Shown: positions 1 to 11,509, counted from the stretch's first letter. The stretch is DNA of 64,000 bases from Roseobacter ponti (GCF_012932215.1 NZ_CP048788.1:558001-622000); one strand, 5' to 3'. Notes: generated by a model from the letters alone, not told the origin. A program made the numbers and translations.

Positions 1-1
1 C

Positions 2-649
2 GATGTCATGGGGATCGAGCTGCAGACACCGCAGCACCAGCTTGACCGGATCCCGCGCGAAGGTCCTGTGATCGTTGTTTCCAACCATCCCCACGGGTTG
101 ATTGACGGGATGATGTTTGCGGATCTGATCGGGCGGGTTCGGCCGGATTACAGAATTCTGACGCGCTCACTTCTGACAATCATCGATGAAGCCGCGAGTT
201 CTTTTATGATCCCGGTGCCGTTCCCCCATGAAGAAGGGGCGCAACGCAAGGGCGTCGAAATGCGCACACGCGCCATGGAACATCTGCAAAGCGGCGGTGT
301 CGTGGCGCTTTTCCCGTCAGGTGGTGTGGCTGCATCAGAGACGTTTTTCGGTCCGGCTGTCGAGGGGGAGTGGAATGTCTTTACCGCAAAGATGATCCGC
401 CGCTCTGGTGCCACAGTTCTGCCGATCAAATTTCCGGGGCAGAACTCGCGCGCGTATCAGATTGCCAACAAACTGTCTCCGATGCTGCGTCAGGGTCTGT
501 TGCTGCATGAGGTGGTGCACGCCTTTGACAAACCCCAGGCGCCGATTGTCGGGGAGCCGCTTGCGCCTGAGACAATTGAGAAATGGGCGGATGATCCGCG
601 CGGGTTCATGGCCTGGTTGCGTGAGCACACACTGGCGCTGAAAGACTGA
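2..649 (+). CDS. Lysophospholipid acyltransferase family protein (5' end outside window)
   Basis: This looks like a PlsC-type acyltransferase, which moves an acyl chain onto a lysophospholipid or related acceptor at the inner membrane. The acceptor motif appears as SNHPHGLIDG (a variant of NHxxxxD) about 25 residues into the visible part, and a later LFPSGGV matches the family's phosphate-binding block. The reading frame is open to the first base of the window. Family members of this kind are usually about 280-300 residues, so roughly 70-80 N-terminal residues probably lie upstream, and the ATG at 8 is unlikely to be the true start. It is convergent with the next gene, with five bases between the stop codons. 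The specific acceptor is unknown. Confidence 0.75.
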   Translation, partial: DVMGIELQTPQHQLDRIPREGPVIVVSNHPHGLIDGMMFADLIGRVRPDYRILTRSLLTIIDEAASSFMIPVPFPHEEGAQRKGVEMRTRAMEHLQSGGVVALFPSGGVAASETFFGPAVEGEWNVFTAKMIRRSGATVLPIKFPGQNSRAYQIANKLSPMLRQGLLLHEVVHAFDKPQAPIVGEPLAPETIEKWADDPRGFMAWLREHTLALKD

Positions 650-654
650 CGCAC

Positions 655-1530
655 TCAGCGGGTCGGCACCGGCGTTTCACCGCGATAATCGTAAAATCCA
701 CGGTCGGTTTTCCGACCCAGCCAACCGGCTTCGACGTATTTGGTCAGAAGCGGGCAGGGGCGGTATTTGGTGTCAGCCAGCCCGTCATGCAGGACGTTCA
801 TGATCGCAAGACAGGTATCGAGACCGATGAAATCGGCCAGTTCAAGCGGCCCCATGGGGTGGTTTGCGCCGAGCTTCAGAGAGCTGTCGATTGACTGTAC
901 GCTGCCGACACCTTCATAGAGCGTATAGACCGCTTCATTGATCATCGGCATCAGGATCCGGTTTACGATAAAGGCCGGGAAATCCTCGGCTGAAGCCGCT
1001 GTTTTATCGAGCTTTTCAACAACTTCTTTGCAGGCGCTGAACGTAGGCTCATCCGTTGCAATTCCCCGGATCAGCTCAACCAGCTGCATCACCGGCACAG
1101 GATTCATGAAGTGGAACCCCATGAATTTCTCTGGCCGGTCTGTCCGGCTGGCCAGTCGGGTGATGGAGATTGAGGAGGTATTGGACGTCAGGATAGTGTG
1201 CGGCTGCAGATGCGGCACAAGGTCCTCAAAAATCGCCTGTTTCACGGTTTCCCGCTCGGTCGCGGCTTCGATAATCAGATCAGTCCGGCCGAGTTCGCTG
1301 AGTGTGGTGGTGCAGTTGATCCGTGAGAGCGCGTCGGAGAGCTGATCTGCGGTGATCTTGCCGCGGCTGACCTGGCGTTCCATGTTGCTTTTCATCAGAT
1401 CCATTGCGTTGCTCAGGGCGTCATCACTGATGTCGTTGAGCATCACGTCATAACCTGCCAGCGACATCACATGGGCAATGCCGTTGCCCATCTGCCCGGC
1501 GCCTACAATGCCGATTTTCCTGATTTCCAT
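655..1530 (-). CDS. hbd: 3-hydroxybutyryl-CoA dehydrogenase
   Basis: The enzyme oxidises or reduces 3-hydroxybutyryl-CoA/acetoacetyl-CoA with NAD(P) in fatty-acid and polyhydroxybutyrate-related metabolism in the cytosol. An N-terminal Rossmann fold is clear (GAGQMG at residues 11-16), followed by the family blocks SNTSS and FMGFHFMNPVPVM, and a C-terminal helical domain with NHPMGPLELADFIGLD. At 291 residues it is the normal single-domain length, without the crotonase fusion of FadB. etfA and etfB lie close by on the same strand but are separated by an unrelated plus-strand gene. PaaH-type enzymes are very similar, so the exact substrate range is not certain. Confidence 0.92.
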   Translation of the reverse strand: MEIRKIGIVGAGQMGNGIAHVMSLAGYDVMLNDISDDALSNAMDLMKSNMERQVSRGKITADQLSDALSRINCTTTLSELGRTDLIIEAATERETVKQAIFEDLVPHLQPHTILTSNTSSISITRLASRTDRPEKFMGFHFMNPVPVMQLVELIRGIATDEPTFSACKEVVEKLDKTAASAEDFPAFIVNRILMPMINEAVYTLYEGVGSVQSIDSSLKLGANHPMGPLELADFIGLDTCLAIMNVLHDGLADTKYRPCPLLTKYVEAGWLGRKTDRGFYDYRGETPVPTR

Positions 1531-1686
1531 GCCGCTGATCCCTTTTCGTGTGATGCCAGTTTACGGTGCCACGCCACGGGGCCGCAAGTACGCGCGGGCG
1601 CAATAATCTGCCTGATGCCGAGAGTTTAAGGGAATCTAAGGATTGCCAGGCAATAAAGGATCCGGGTGAATGAAAAAGGTGGGCTT

Positions 1687-2529
1687 ATGACCTATGATGC
1701 TATGAGCGCGGGTGCGCTCGATTATGCGCCGTGCCGGTACGGAAATTCCCGGCTTCTGTTTCGCGGACCGCGGCGGCGGCTTGACGCGCCCTTTGTGGCG
1801 TTCCTTGGCGGCACTGAGACCTATGGCAGGTTTATCAAGGCACCGTTTCCGGCGCTGGTAGAGAGTGACCTTGGTCTGAACTGCGTCAATTTCGGTATCC
1901 CGAACGCAGGTATTGACGTGTTCATCAATGACCCGACTGTCATGGAGGCGGCACAGAGTGCGCGCGTCGCGGTGCTGCAGGTCATTGGTGCGCAAAACCT
2001 GTCGAACCGGTTTTACACGGTGCATCCGCGGCGCAACGACCGGTTTCTTACGGCGTCTCCGCTCTTACGGGTGATTTATCCGGAAGTTGATTTTGCAGAG
2101 TTCCACTTCAACCGCCATATGCTCAGCCATCTGCATAAGGTTTCATCTGAGCGGTTTTCCATTGTTCGCGCGGAGCTTCAGAAAGCGTGGTCGGCCCGGA
2201 TGGAACTGCTGACGCGTCAGATCGGGAGCCGGGTGCTGCTTGTCTGGTTCGCAGATCACGCGCCCTTGCAGGATGAACCGGTCGGGCCGGACCCGGCGCG
2301 GTCAGGTGATCCGCTTTTTGTCACACGCGAAATGCTCGACAGTCTCGCAGATGAAAAGGTTACTGTGGCGCAGGTCGTGGCGACGCCTGAAGCCATTGAA
2401 GCCGGCACTTCAGGCATGGTTTTCAGTGAGATGGAGGCGATGGCGGCAAAGAAAATGCTCGGTCCCAGGGCACATGGCGAACTCGCCCGCCACATCGGAC
2501 CGTTGCTGCACGAAATGGTCAGCCCGTAG
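1687..2529 (+). CDS. DUF6473-like protein of unknown function
   Basis: No catalytic role can be assigned. The 280-residue protein has no signal peptide and no clear membrane segment. It contains a [11 protein letters not shown] stretch near residue 34, then [10 protein letters not shown], a pattern reminiscent of SGNH/GDSL-like folds where an early Gly-Gly-Thr-Glu replaces the usual GDS block. I recall this as a family common in Rhodobacteraceae (DUF6473), sometimes near capsule or sulfotransferase genes. The ATG at 1687 is preferred over the in-frame GTG at 1666 because AAGGTGGG lies directly upstream of it. The gene is convergent with etfA, and the stop is followed by a GC-rich imperfect hairpin. 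Confidence 0.6.
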   Translation: MTYDAMSAGALDYAPCRYGNSRLLFRGPRRRLDAPFVAFLGGTETYGRFIKAPFPALVESDLGLNCVNFGIPNAGIDVFINDPTVMEAAQSARVAVLQVIGAQNLSNRFYTVHPRRNDRFLTASPLLRVIYPEVDFAEFHFNRHMLSHLHKVSSERFSIVRAELQKAWSARMELLTRQIGSRVLLVWFADHAPLQDEPVGPDPARSGDPLFVTREMLDSLADEKVTVAQVVATPEAIEAGTSGMVFSEMEAMAAKKMLGPRAHGELARHIGPLLHEMVSP

Positions 2530-2586
2530 AAAAAGGGCGCCCCTTTACCGGGGGCGACCTCTGGTCTCGCGTGACGCTGCTCCGGA

Positions 2587-3513
2587 TCAGATCTTTTCGA
2601 TCAGCTCCGGAACCGCGGTGAAGAGATCGGCGACGAGGCCATAGTCGGCAACCTGAAAAATCGGCGCTTCTTCGTCTTTGTTGATCGCGACGATGATTTT
2701 GCTGTCCTTCATGCCGGCGAGGTGTTGAATGGCGCCTGAAATGCCCACCGCGACGTAAAGGTCGGGGGCTACGACCTTGCCGGTCTGTCCGACCTGCCAG
2801 TCGTTGGGAGCATAGCCGGAGTCGACCGCGGCGCGCGAGGCACCGACCGCGGCACCGAGTTTGTCAGCCAGCTTTTCGATCAGCGCAAAGTCCTCCTCGG
2901 AGCCGACACCGCGGCCTCCGGAGACTACCACGCCTGCGGATGTCAGCTCGGGGCGGTCGGATTCCGCGACCTTGTCCTCTACCCATTCCGACAGAGACGG
3001 ATCAGCAGCGGCACCGATGGTTTCGACTGAAGCGGAGCCACCGGCGGCGGCTGCGTCAAACGTTGATCCCCGGAAGGTGATCACTTTTTTCGCATCCACA
3101 GATTTGACTGTCTGCATAGCGTTGCCAGCGTAAATCGGGCGCTCAAAAGTATCTGCGTCCACCACAGCGGTGGCATCGGAGATCACCATGACATCAAGCA
3201 GCGCTGCCACGCGTGGCATGATGTTTTTGGCATCTGTCGTCGCCGGGGCCACGATGTGGCTGTAATCGCCCGACAACGAAACGATCAGATCCGCCACGGG
3301 CTCCGCGAGACGCTTGCCATAAAGCGGGTCTTCGGCGCAGAGCACTTTGGCCACACCCTGAATTGTCGCGGCTTCGGCCGCGGCTGCAGAACAGGTTGCA
3401 CCTGTTGCCAGAACAGTCACATCGCCCAGTGCCTGCGCGGCCGTTACGGCCTTGGCTGTGGCGTCCATCGCCAGTTCGCCGTCGTTGATTTCTGCAAGGA
3501 GAAGAACAGCCAT
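2587..3513 (-). CDS. etfA: Electron transfer flavoprotein alpha subunit
   Basis: EtfA is the FAD-carrying subunit of the soluble ETF heterodimer, which passes electrons from acyl-CoA and other dehydrogenases to ETF:ubiquinone oxidoreductase. The C-terminal FAD domain is typical: [10 protein letters not shown], then [23 protein letters not shown] and [18 protein letters not shown]. At 308 residues it is full length. Its ATG overlaps the etfB stop by one base (TAATG on the minus strand), so the two are translationally coupled in the order etfB-etfA, matching the 1:1 stoichiometry of the dimer. Confidence 0.97.
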   Translation of the reverse strand: MAVLLLAEINDGELAMDATAKAVTAAQALGDVTVLATGATCSAAAAEAATIQGVAKVLCAEDPLYGKRLAEPVADLIVSLSGDYSHIVAPATTDAKNIMPRVAALLDVMVISDATAVVDADTFERPIYAGNAMQTVKSVDAKKVITFRGSTFDAAAAGGSASVETIGAAADPSLSEWVEDKVAESDRPELTSAGVVVSGGRGVGSEEDFALIEKLADKLGAAVGASRAAVDSGYAPNDWQVGQTGKVVAPDLYVAVGISGAIQHLAGMKDSKIIVAINKDEEAPIFQVADYGLVADLFTAVPELIEKI

Positions 3514-4271
3514 TACACAGCCCCCGCTTCTTTGAGTTTCGATACCAGCTCATCGACGGAGCCGACCTTGATCCCGGCCGCGCGGGCTTCGGGCTCGGCT
3601 GTTCCGACGACTTCAAGGCGCGGTGATACATCGACGCCGTAATCGGCAGCGGTTTTTTCATCCAGCGGCTTTTTCTTGGCTTTCATGATGTTCGGCAGAG
3701 AGGCATAGCGCGGCTCGTTCAGACGCAGATCTACTGTGATAACGGTTGGCATGCTGACTTTGATCGTCTGCAGACCACCATCTACTTCGCGGGTCACAAC
3801 GGCTTTGTCGCCTTCGATATCAACTTTGGATGCAAAGGTCGCCTGACTCCAGCCCATCAGCGCCGCAAGCATCTGACCGGTTGCGTTCATGTCATTGTCG
3901 ATCGCCTGCTTGCCGCAGAGCACCAGACCGGGCTGCTCTTCATCGATGATCGCTTTGAGGATCTTCGCAACGCTCAGCGGTTCAATGTCCTGATGCACAT
4001 CGTCGGCGGCAATGACCAGTATGGCGCGGTCTGCACCCATCGCCAGTGCTGTCCGCAGCGTTTCCTGGCTTTGTTTTACGCCGACAGAAACGACCACAAC
4101 TTCGTCGGCCTGACCTGCTTCTTTCAGCCGGATCGCCTGTTCGACAGAAATTTCGTCGAACGGGTTCATCGACATTTTCACATTGGCAAGATCGACCCCG
4201 GAACCGTCCGCTTTGACGCGCACTTTCACGTTGTAGTCGATCACGCGTTTGACAGGTACCAGAACCTTCAT
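3513..4271 (-). CDS. etfB: Electron transfer flavoprotein beta subunit
   Basis: EtfB is the AMP-binding partner of EtfA and forms the electron-accepting interface with acyl-CoA dehydrogenases. The protein begins [16 protein letters not shown], the standard opening for this family, and contains the [18 protein letters not shown] block of the nucleotide-binding region. The start at 4271 is chosen because the minus strand carries AAGGAGAG about seven bases upstream. An in-frame extension of 14 residues has no family support. At 252 residues it is full length. It is the first gene of a two-gene operon. Confidence 0.97.
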   Translation of the reverse strand: MKVLVPVKRVIDYNVKVRVKADGSGVDLANVKMSMNPFDEISVEQAIRLKEAGQADEVVVVSVGVKQSQETLRTALAMGADRAILVIAADDVHQDIEPLSVAKILKAIIDEEQPGLVLCGKQAIDNDMNATGQMLAALMGWSQATFASKVDIEGDKAVVTREVDGGLQTIKVSMPTVITVDLRLNEPRYASLPNIMKAKKKPLDEKTAADYGVDVSPRLEVVGTAEPEARAAGIKVGSVDELVSKLKEAGAV

Positions 4272-4480
4272 GAGCGCATCTCTCCTTGGTTTGCGACTCA
4301 CACGCCTGTGCAAGCCAGATATCTTCTGCCCGGTGGTTTAACCGGGCTGAAGGGCGCGAAACAGTGTAAAATCGTCGCGTCCCGGCTCAGGAACGCCGCG
4401 TTTTTTCAAAACAGGGCGGTTTAGGGCCATGCGTTGTGCATTTCGGGGTCCGGGATCAGGGCAAAGATGCCGGACGGGCG

Positions 4481-5053
4481 TCAGCGGTTTGCGCCCGGCA
4501 CCCAGAGCACATCATCCCTGCCGCTGTTGTTGGCCATACGCGCCGCAACGAAAAACCAGTCACTCAGCCGGTTGAGGTATTTCACGGCTGCCGGATTGAT
4601 CGCCTCCATGGTGGCAAGCTCCACACATAGCCGTTCGGCGCGGCGCGACACGGTGCGGCAGACATGCAGATGCGCTGCAAGGGCCGCGCCGCCGGGAAGG
4701 ATGAAACTGCGCAGGGCATCGAGTTCTGCGTTCATTGCGTCAATCTCTGTCTCCAGCCGCATCACCTGGGCCTCGATCATGCGCAGCGGCGGGTATTCGG
4801 CCTCTGCGTCCTGATCCATGTCGGGCCTGCACAGATCAGCGCCAAGGTCGAAAAGGTCATTCTGGATCCGGCTCAGGGCGGCATCAGTATCGCCCGTGGC
4901 CTCAAGCCGCGCCACACCGACGAAGGAGTTCAGCTCATCCGAGGTGCCATAGGCTGTGACCCGCACGGCGTGCTTTGCAACCCGGACGCCGTTGCCCAGT
5001 GCGGTTTCACCGGCATCACCGGTCTTGGTGTAGATTTTATTCAGAACGACCAT
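4481..5053 (-). CDS. PduO-type ATP:cob(I)alamin adenosyltransferase
   Basis: The enzyme adenosylates cob(I)alamin to coenzyme B12 (adenosylcobalamin). The N-terminal KIYTKTGDAGETAL is the ATP-binding signature, and YGTSDELNSFVG and the later RRAERL...NRLSDWFF region are typical of this helical-bundle trimer. At 190 residues it has the usual length. The start at 5053 gives MVVLNKIYTKTGD; the longer frame has no family similarity. It is read in the same direction as the small membrane gene just upstream, 14 bases away, so the two are probably cotranscribed. It likely supports methylmalonyl-CoA mutase or similar enzymes elsewhere. Confidence 0.93.
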   Translation of the reverse strand: MVVLNKIYTKTGDAGETALGNGVRVAKHAVRVTAYGTSDELNSFVGVARLEATGDTDAALSRIQNDLFDLGADLCRPDMDQDAEAEYPPLRMIEAQVMRLETEIDAMNAELDALRSFILPGGAALAAHLHVCRTVSRRAERLCVELATMEAINPAAVKYLNRLSDWFFVAARMANNSGRDDVLWVPGANR

Positions 5054-5067
5054 CGCGCAACTGCCCC

Positions 5068-5259
5068 TTATTTGCGGAAATAGACATAGACGAGGATCAG
5101 CAGTACAGCGACAAACTGCGCCGCGATACGCCACCGCATCAGTTTGTTCGAGTTTTCCTTGTTGAATTTGCCACCGCCGGCAAACCCGCCGAGGCCGAAC
5201 ATAAGAATGATGACAACGGCCAGACAGGCGATGACGACGAGTGCGAATAACGGGTCCAC
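5068..5259 (-). CDS. Twin-transmembrane small protein
   Basis: This 63-residue protein consists of two hydrophobic helices (about residues 3-24 and 45-60) joined by a short basic loop with GGKFNKENSNKLMRWR. The layout matches the small twin-transmembrane (HIG1-like) proteins common in Rhodobacterales. HIG1 relatives associate with cytochrome oxidase, but nothing here shows such a role. It precedes the cobalamin adenosyltransferase gene by 14 bases on the same strand and they probably share a transcript. Confidence 0.8.
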   Translation of the reverse strand: MDPLFALVVIACLAVVIILMFGLGGFAGGGKFNKENSNKLMRWRIAAQFVAVLLILVYVYFRK

Positions 5260-5341
5260 GGGGTTAGTCCTTCCATCTGTTGCTCTGCCATATAGGCGGC
5301 CTTTGCCGAAAAACGAGCGACGGGCTGCAAATCTGCGGCGT

Positions 5342-6172
5342 TCAGGTCTGCGACAGCACGCGGTCCAGGGCCCGTGTGCTCAGCAGACGTCGCAACGCGC
5401 CCATCAGATAGGTTGGCGTCGTCACATAATAACGCGGCTTTGGATTATCTGCGGTCAGAGCATGCAGCAGTTTGCGGACCACGGCATCTGCCGGCAGTTC
5501 AAAGCGTTCAGGTCCTGTATCGGCATAGAGACGCTTTTTCAGTTTCGCCTCATAGTCTGCGCGGCGGGGCGAATTCTCTACGTCGATCCAGCGCTCGAAA
5601 TGCGGGATAGAATTCTGACGGATTTTCGAGGTGATCGGTCCCGGCTCGATCAGGATAAAATGCAGAGGCGTGTCCCGCATTTCGATACGCATTGTATCTG
5701 TCAGCCCTTCGAGCGCGAATTTGGTAGCGTTATACGCACCGCGCCAGGGCAGTGTCACAAATCCAAGAACGGAAGAACACTGTACCACCCGACCGTGGCC
5801 CTGCGCGCGCATCACCGGCAACACAGCGCGGGTCAGTTCATGCCAGCCAAAGAAGTTCGCCTCAAAGATCGCACGCAGCGCATCGGTCGGCAGATCCTCA
5901 ACAGCGCCGGGTGTTCCATGCGCCCCGTTGTTGAACAGAGCGTCCAGTGTGCCGCCTGTTTTCTCCAGAACTTCGGCCAGGCCATTCTGAATGCTGGCAG
6001 TGTCGGTGTAGTCGATCAGGGGGCTGTCAAATCCTTCAGATTTTAAACGTTCGCAGTCATCAGCCTGCCGGCATGCCGCGAAAACCTGCCACCCGGCGTC
6101 CCGCAGCCCGTGTGCCGCGGCATAACCGATTCCCGATGAGCAGCCTGTGATAAGAATCGATCCGGCGGACAT
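5342..6172 (-). CDS. Short-chain dehydrogenase/reductase (SDR) family protein
   Basis: This is a classical SDR with the cofactor motif TGCSSGIG at residues 9-16, NNGAHG after the NAD(P) half, the catalytic Ser in QCSSVLG, and the YxxxK motif as YNATK. At 276 residues it carries a C-terminal extension beyond the core 250. A dinucleotide-dependent oxidoreduction of an alcohol or ketone is expected, but the substrate is unknown. The ATG at 6172 was chosen because GGGAG lies about five bases upstream and the next in-frame start adds unrelated residues. The SH3b gene lies 52 bases upstream in the same direction. Confidence 0.88.
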   Translation of the reverse strand: MSAGSILITGCSSGIGYAAAHGLRDAGWQVFAACRQADDCERLKSEGFDSPLIDYTDTASIQNGLAEVLEKTGGTLDALFNNGAHGTPGAVEDLPTDALRAIFEANFFGWHELTRAVLPVMRAQGHGRVVQCSSVLGFVTLPWRGAYNATKFALEGLTDTMRIEMRDTPLHFILIEPGPITSKIRQNSIPHFERWIDVENSPRRADYEAKLKKRLYADTGPERFELPADAVVRKLLHALTADNPKPRYYVTTPTYLMGALRRLLSTRALDRVLSQT

Positions 6173-6224
6173 GACATCTCCCTGTCTGTCCGCCAGATGC
6201 ATTCTCAGGTTCGGAATTGCAAGC

Positions 6225-6914
6225 CTATCCGCCGGTGAGCAGGAAGTCCGCGATCCAGCCGCTCGGACCGCCCTCTGCAGGACGCAGACGCACCCAGCCG
6301 GTGCCGCTGTCTTCGAGCACTTCGACCGCTGTGTTGCGCCCGAACCGGGTGACCACATCATAGCTGGTGCCGGGGCCTGAGCGCATGTTGACAAGATCAC
6401 CGTCGATGAACCGCAGATCGCGGGCATCAGACGTTCCGCCGGATGCCGCAGCCGCCGTTGCTCCGGGGAAAATCAGGCTCGGAATGGGCTTTTCAGACGC
6501 TGCGGCAAGTTCCTCAACCGACTGAAATGCGGCTTTTATCCCGGTGGGGGATGCTTCTTCTACCAGAACCGCCGGCTCTGGCTCTGGCGCAGTTTCGATG
6601 TCGGGTTCGGTGGCTGTCAGCAGGCTCAGGTCGACCGCAGCGCGTGTAACCACTTCCACTTCGGAGGTCTCGGCAGCGAAGACAGTTTCTGTTTCCGTCA
6701 CCGGCGCTTCAGGCACGATGGCAGGTTGAGGCGATGTATCTTTCAGCATCGCAATCATGGTGGCCGGAGCCGCATCGCGACGCGCCGCATCGTCCTCCAT
6801 CCGGGCAAGCACAGCCGCTTCACGTGCCGCCACGGGATCGAAATCCGCACCGCCACTCAGCTGGTAAAACCCTACAAAAAGAAACCCCGAAACAAGCAGC
6901 AGAAACCGTTTCAT
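6225..6914 (-). CDS. Exported SH3b-domain protein
   Basis: The 229-residue protein opens with a signal peptide or membrane anchor (MKRFLLLVSGFLFVGFYQL), followed by a long low-complexity Ala/Glu/Pro linker to about residue 160 and a single bacterial SH3 domain at the C-terminus (DLVNMRSGPGTSYDVVTRF ... WVRLR ... SGWIADFLL). SH3b domains usually bind peptidoglycan or other envelope ligands, so an envelope role is likely. It is divergent from parC. No enzymatic domain is seen. Confidence 0.82.
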   Translation of the reverse strand: MKRFLLLVSGFLFVGFYQLSGGADFDPVAAREAAVLARMEDDAARRDAAPATMIAMLKDTSPQPAIVPEAPVTETETVFAAETSEVEVVTRAAVDLSLLTATEPDIETAPEPEPAVLVEEASPTGIKAAFQSVEELAAASEKPIPSLIFPGATAAAASGGTSDARDLRFIDGDLVNMRSGPGTSYDVVTRFGRNTAVEVLEDSGTGWVRLRPAEGGPSGWIADFLLTGG

Positions 6915-7117
6915 AATACCCTTCCAACATCATTACGCTTGTCAGCTTAACACATGACAGGCCGTTCGGGGTCCCTATCATCCAAGCTTTTTTTCGGTGA
7001 GTGGGAATTTCCTGCAAACCGGATCAGGTTCTGAGCGTGGCAAACCGGCAACGCCGGGCGCTTTCGGGACGCGATATCGCGCTTGTCGCTCCCCGGCGGT
7101 CTCGCTACACAAAGGCA

Positions 7118-9421
7118 ATGGTTGATGACGCTGAAATTCCTGATGCCCCGGTTCCGGACCTGTCCGAACCATTGCGTCGGGCACTGGGCGAAAGGTATCT
7201 GACCTACGCGCTGAGCACGATCATGCACCGGGCGCTGCCGGATGCGCGCGACGGGTTGAAACCGGTGCACCGGCGCATCCTTTATGCCATGCGTGAGCTT
7301 CGCCTGTCGTCGACCGGTGGTTTCCGCAAATCGGCCAAGATTTCGGGCGACGTGATGGGCAATTATCACCCGCACGGCGATGCCGCGATCTATGACGCGA
7401 TGGCGCGCCTCGCGCAGGATTTCAATGTGCGCTACCCGCTGGTGGATGGCCAGGGCAACTTCGGAAATATCGACGGCGATAACCCGGCGGCCTCGCGCTA
7501 TACCGAGGCCCGGATGACAGCTGTGGCCGAAGCGATGCTTGACGGGCTCAATGAAAACGCCGTCGATTTCCGGGGAAACTATGACGGAACGCTGACCGAA
7601 CCGGTGGTGCTGCCCGCGCAGTTTCCGAACCTGCTCGCCAACGGCTCCAGCGGGATCGCTGTCGGCATGGCGACGAATATTCCGCCGCACAATATCGCAG
7701 AGCTCTGCGACGCCTGTATTCATCTGATCAAAACGCCTGATGCGCGCGACGATACGCTGCTGAACTATGTCCCGGGCCCCGATTTTCCCACCGGCGGTGT
7801 GATCGTCGAACCGCCGGAGAATATCGCAACCGCGTACCGCACGGGCCGCGGCTCTTTCCGGCTGCGCTGCCGATGGGAGGTTGAGGATCTGGGCCGTGGG
7901 CAGTGGCAGATCGTCGTGACCGAAATCCCGTATCAGGTGCAGAAATCAAAGCTGATCGAGAAGATCGCCGAAGTCATCCAGACGCGTAAAATTCCGATCC
8001 TCGCAGATGTGCGTGATGAGAGCGCTGATGATATCCGGATGATCCTGGAGCCAAGGTCGAAAAACGTGGATCCCGAGGTGCTGATGGGCATGCTCTATCG
8101 CAACTCGGATCTTGAGGTGCGGTTTTCGCTTAATATGAACGTGCTGATCGACGGGCTGACACCAAAGGTCTGCTCGATGAAAGAAGTGCTGCGCGCTTTT
8201 CTGGATCACCGTCAGGAAGTGCTGGTACGCCGGTCGACCCACCGGATGGAGAAAATCGACCACCGGCTCGAGGTTCTCGAAGGGTTCATCATAGCCTTTC
8301 TCAACCTCGACCGGGTGATCGACATCATCCGTTACGACGATGAGCCCAAGGCCGCGCTGATGCGTGAGGACTGGGGCCGCGAGCACCGCCGTGCCCGCGA
8401 TGAAGCCGATTACGTCACACCGGCGCTGGGCGAGGGTGAGCTGAGCGATGTGCAGGCCGAGGCCATCCTGAACATGCGCCTGCGGTCTCTGAGGCGTCTT
8501 GAAGAGATGGAGCTGCTGCGTGAGCAGGAAGCGCTGATGGCCGAGCGTGCAGGTCTGGAAGATCTTCTCGAGGATCCGGCACTGCAGTGGGAGAGTATCG
8601 CCGCACAGTTGCGCGAGACGAAAAAGCAGTTTGGCAAAGACTGGCGCGGCGGGGCGCGGCGCACGAGCTTTGCCGAAGGAGCGGTAATCGAAGAGGTTCC
8701 GATTGAGGCAATGATCGACCGCGAGCCGATAACCGTTGTCTGTTCGCAGATGGGCTGGGTGCGGGCGATGACCGGTCATATCGATCTGGGCCGCGAGCTG
8801 AAATTCAAGGACGGCGACGGGCCGCGCTTTATCTTTCATGCGGAAACAACTGACCGGCTGCTGGTTTTTGGCTCTAACGGGCGGTTTTATACGGTCTCGG
8901 CTGCAAATCTGCCCGGCGGGCGGGGCATGGGCGAGCCTTTGCGGTTGATGGTCGATCTGCCCAACGAGGCGGATATCGTCACAATTCTTATCCATCAGCC
9001 GGACCGGAGATTGCTGGTGGCCTCGGATGCCGGTGACGGGTTTGTTGTCGCCGAAAACGATGTGGTGGCCCAGACCCGGTCAGGTAAACAGGTGCTGAAT
9101 GTGCGTGGCGGAACCCGTGCACTGGTCTGTAAACCGGTTGATGGTGATCATGTGGCGGTCGTAGGTGAGAACCGCAAAGTGCTGGTCTTTGCGCTGGATG
9201 AGCTGCCTGAAATGGCCCGTGGCAAGGGTGTCCGATTACAGAAATATAAAGACGGGGGGCTCTCCGATGCCACGACCTTCACCCTTGCGGAAGGTCTCAG
9301 CTGGCTGGATCCTGCCGGACGGACACGCACGGAAACGGCGCTGGAAGAATGGACCGGCAAGCGCGCAGGTGCCGGCCGTATGGCACCCCGGGGCTTCCCC
9401 CGCGACAACCGGTTTACCTGA
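7118..9421 (+). CDS. parC: DNA topoisomerase IV subunit A
   Basis: ParC is the DNA-cleaving and religating subunit of topoisomerase IV, which unlinks daughter chromosomes with ParE. The N-terminal breakage-reunion domain begins with [20 protein letters not shown], contains [17 protein letters not shown], and has the catalytic tyrosine at residue 128 in AASRYTEAR. The C-terminal half forms a degenerate beta-pinwheel without the GyrA box QRRGGKG, which separates it from GyrA. At 767 residues it is the usual alphaproteobacterial length. The start at 7118 gives MVDDAEIPD; an AAAGG stretch lies close upstream, while the longer frame has no similarity. Confidence 0.95.
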   Translation: MVDDAEIPDAPVPDLSEPLRRALGERYLTYALSTIMHRALPDARDGLKPVHRRILYAMRELRLSSTGGFRKSAKISGDVMGNYHPHGDAAIYDAMARLAQDFNVRYPLVDGQGNFGNIDGDNPAASRYTEARMTAVAEAMLDGLNENAVDFRGNYDGTLTEPVVLPAQFPNLLANGSSGIAVGMATNIPPHNIAELCDACIHLIKTPDARDDTLLNYVPGPDFPTGGVIVEPPENIATAYRTGRGSFRLRCRWEVEDLGRGQWQIVVTEIPYQVQKSKLIEKIAEVIQTRKIPILADVRDESADDIRMILEPRSKNVDPEVLMGMLYRNSDLEVRFSLNMNVLIDGLTPKVCSMKEVLRAFLDHRQEVLVRRSTHRMEKIDHRLEVLEGFIIAFLNLDRVIDIIRYDDEPKAALMREDWGREHRRARDEADYVTPALGEGELSDVQAEAILNMRLRSLRRLEEMELLREQEALMAERAGLEDLLEDPALQWESIAAQLRETKKQFGKDWRGGARRTSFAEGAVIEEVPIEAMIDREPITVVCSQMGWVRAMTGHIDLGRELKFKDGDGPRFIFHAETTDRLLVFGSNGRFYTVSAANLPGGRGMGEPLRLMVDLPNEADIVTILIHQPDRRLLVASDAGDGFVVAENDVVAQTRSGKQVLNVRGGTRALVCKPVDGDHVAVVGENRKVLVFALDELPEMARGKGVRLQKYKDGGLSDATTFTLAEGLSWLDPAGRTRTETALEEWTGKRAGAGRMAPRGFPRDNRFT

Positions 9422-9517
9422 AGAACACGCCCGCGTGGAGGGCTGAACCGGCCTGCATTGCCTGTCTTCCCGGCATCGGCTAGTCAGGGGAGCACAAGAA
9501 GAAGAAAAGGGCAGAGA

Positions 9518-10105
9518 ATGGTGCGCAGGGCAGTATTATTTCTGGGAATGATGGCACTGGCTGCCTGTGTGAACGGGCGAGACCTGAATGAGCCGGCGGT
9601 GCCGCTGGGCGATTTCAGTCTGGGACACAACGTGGTCGTGGCACCGCATGTCGCCCGCGTTCCCACAAGCCGTGAGTTACCGGTCGAAGACCTGATCGCC
9701 TCTGTGCAGGGGGCGGTTGAGCAGCGGTTCGGACGTTACGACGGCCCCAAGGATTACCATTTCGGCCTCAGCATCGAGGGCTATAATCTTGCAGCACCGG
9801 GCGTGCCTGTTCTGCTGTCACCAAAGACGGCAATGATTGTGCGCCTGACGGTCTGGGACGATGCCAAAGGCATCAAACTGAACCCTGAGCCGGCTCAGTT
9901 TACCGTGGTCGAGGAGTTTTCGGGGGGCAATATCGTGGGCTCCGGGCTGACCAAGACAGCCGAACAGCAGCTTGAGGAAATTTCCCGCAACGTGGCCAAG
10001 ACCATCGAAAATTATCTGGTCGGTCAGCAGGAGAAATTTGCCTGGTTCACGGATGCCGCCGAAATCGATACCGGCGAAAGAGAGGAAGTGCCGCTTCCGC
10101 GGTAA
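9518..10105 (+). CDS. Predicted lipoprotein of unknown function
   Basis: The 195-residue protein starts MVRRAVLFLGMMALAACVNG, a lipoprotein signal peptide with the lipobox LAAC and acylated Cys17. The mature part is alpha/beta without a recognised domain, with a conserved-looking GYDGPKDYHFGLSIEGYNLA-like region. No partner gene is obvious: it sits between parC and tuf on the same strand. The start at 9518 is supported by the signal peptide. An upstream in-frame ATG would add 20 charged residues that would spoil it. Confidence 0.7.
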   Translation: MVRRAVLFLGMMALAACVNGRDLNEPAVPLGDFSLGHNVVVAPHVARVPTSRELPVEDLIASVQGAVEQRFGRYDGPKDYHFGLSIEGYNLAAPGVPVLLSPKTAMIVRLTVWDDAKGIKLNPEPAQFTVVEEFSGGNIVGSGLTKTAEQQLEEISRNVAKTIENYLVGQQEKFAWFTDAAEIDTGEREEVPLPR

Positions 10106-10112
10106 CTCCTGC

Positions 10113-10141
10113 TTGATTTTCCCGACGGATGGAAATACATC
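10113..10141 (+). promoter_or_regulatory. Candidate sigma70 promoter of the first tuf gene
   Basis: TTGATT and TACATC are separated by exactly 17 bases and lie 62 bases upstream of the tuf ATG, just after the lipoprotein stop. The same -10 hexamer is seen upstream of secE. This is read by eye only. Confidence 0.5.
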
Positions 10142-10202
10142 GCGCGCCATGTGAAGGATCGGGTCACGGGCGTGACCTCTCAGAAAAAAGGGCGCCACAC
10201 TC

Positions 10203-11378
<1,176 letters not shown>

Positions 11379-11425
11379 GCCCGCGCGTGCTGCGACCCGG
11401 TCGCAGCCACACGGCAGAGACAAAG

Positions 11426-11458
11426 AAAAGGCCGCAGCACACCCGCTGCGGCCTTTTT
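11426..11458 (+). terminator. Intrinsic terminator after tuf copy 1
   Basis: A perfect 13-bp stem (AAAAGGCCGCAGC / GCTGCGGCCTTTT) with a six-base loop is followed by a T run. It lies 47 bases after the tuf stop and is duplicated exactly downstream of the second tuf gene. Confidence 0.92.
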
Positions 11459-11509
11459 GCTGTCGGACAGGTGCCGGTCGTGTGGCAGTTTCCGGGCCGC
11501 AGGCTGCTG

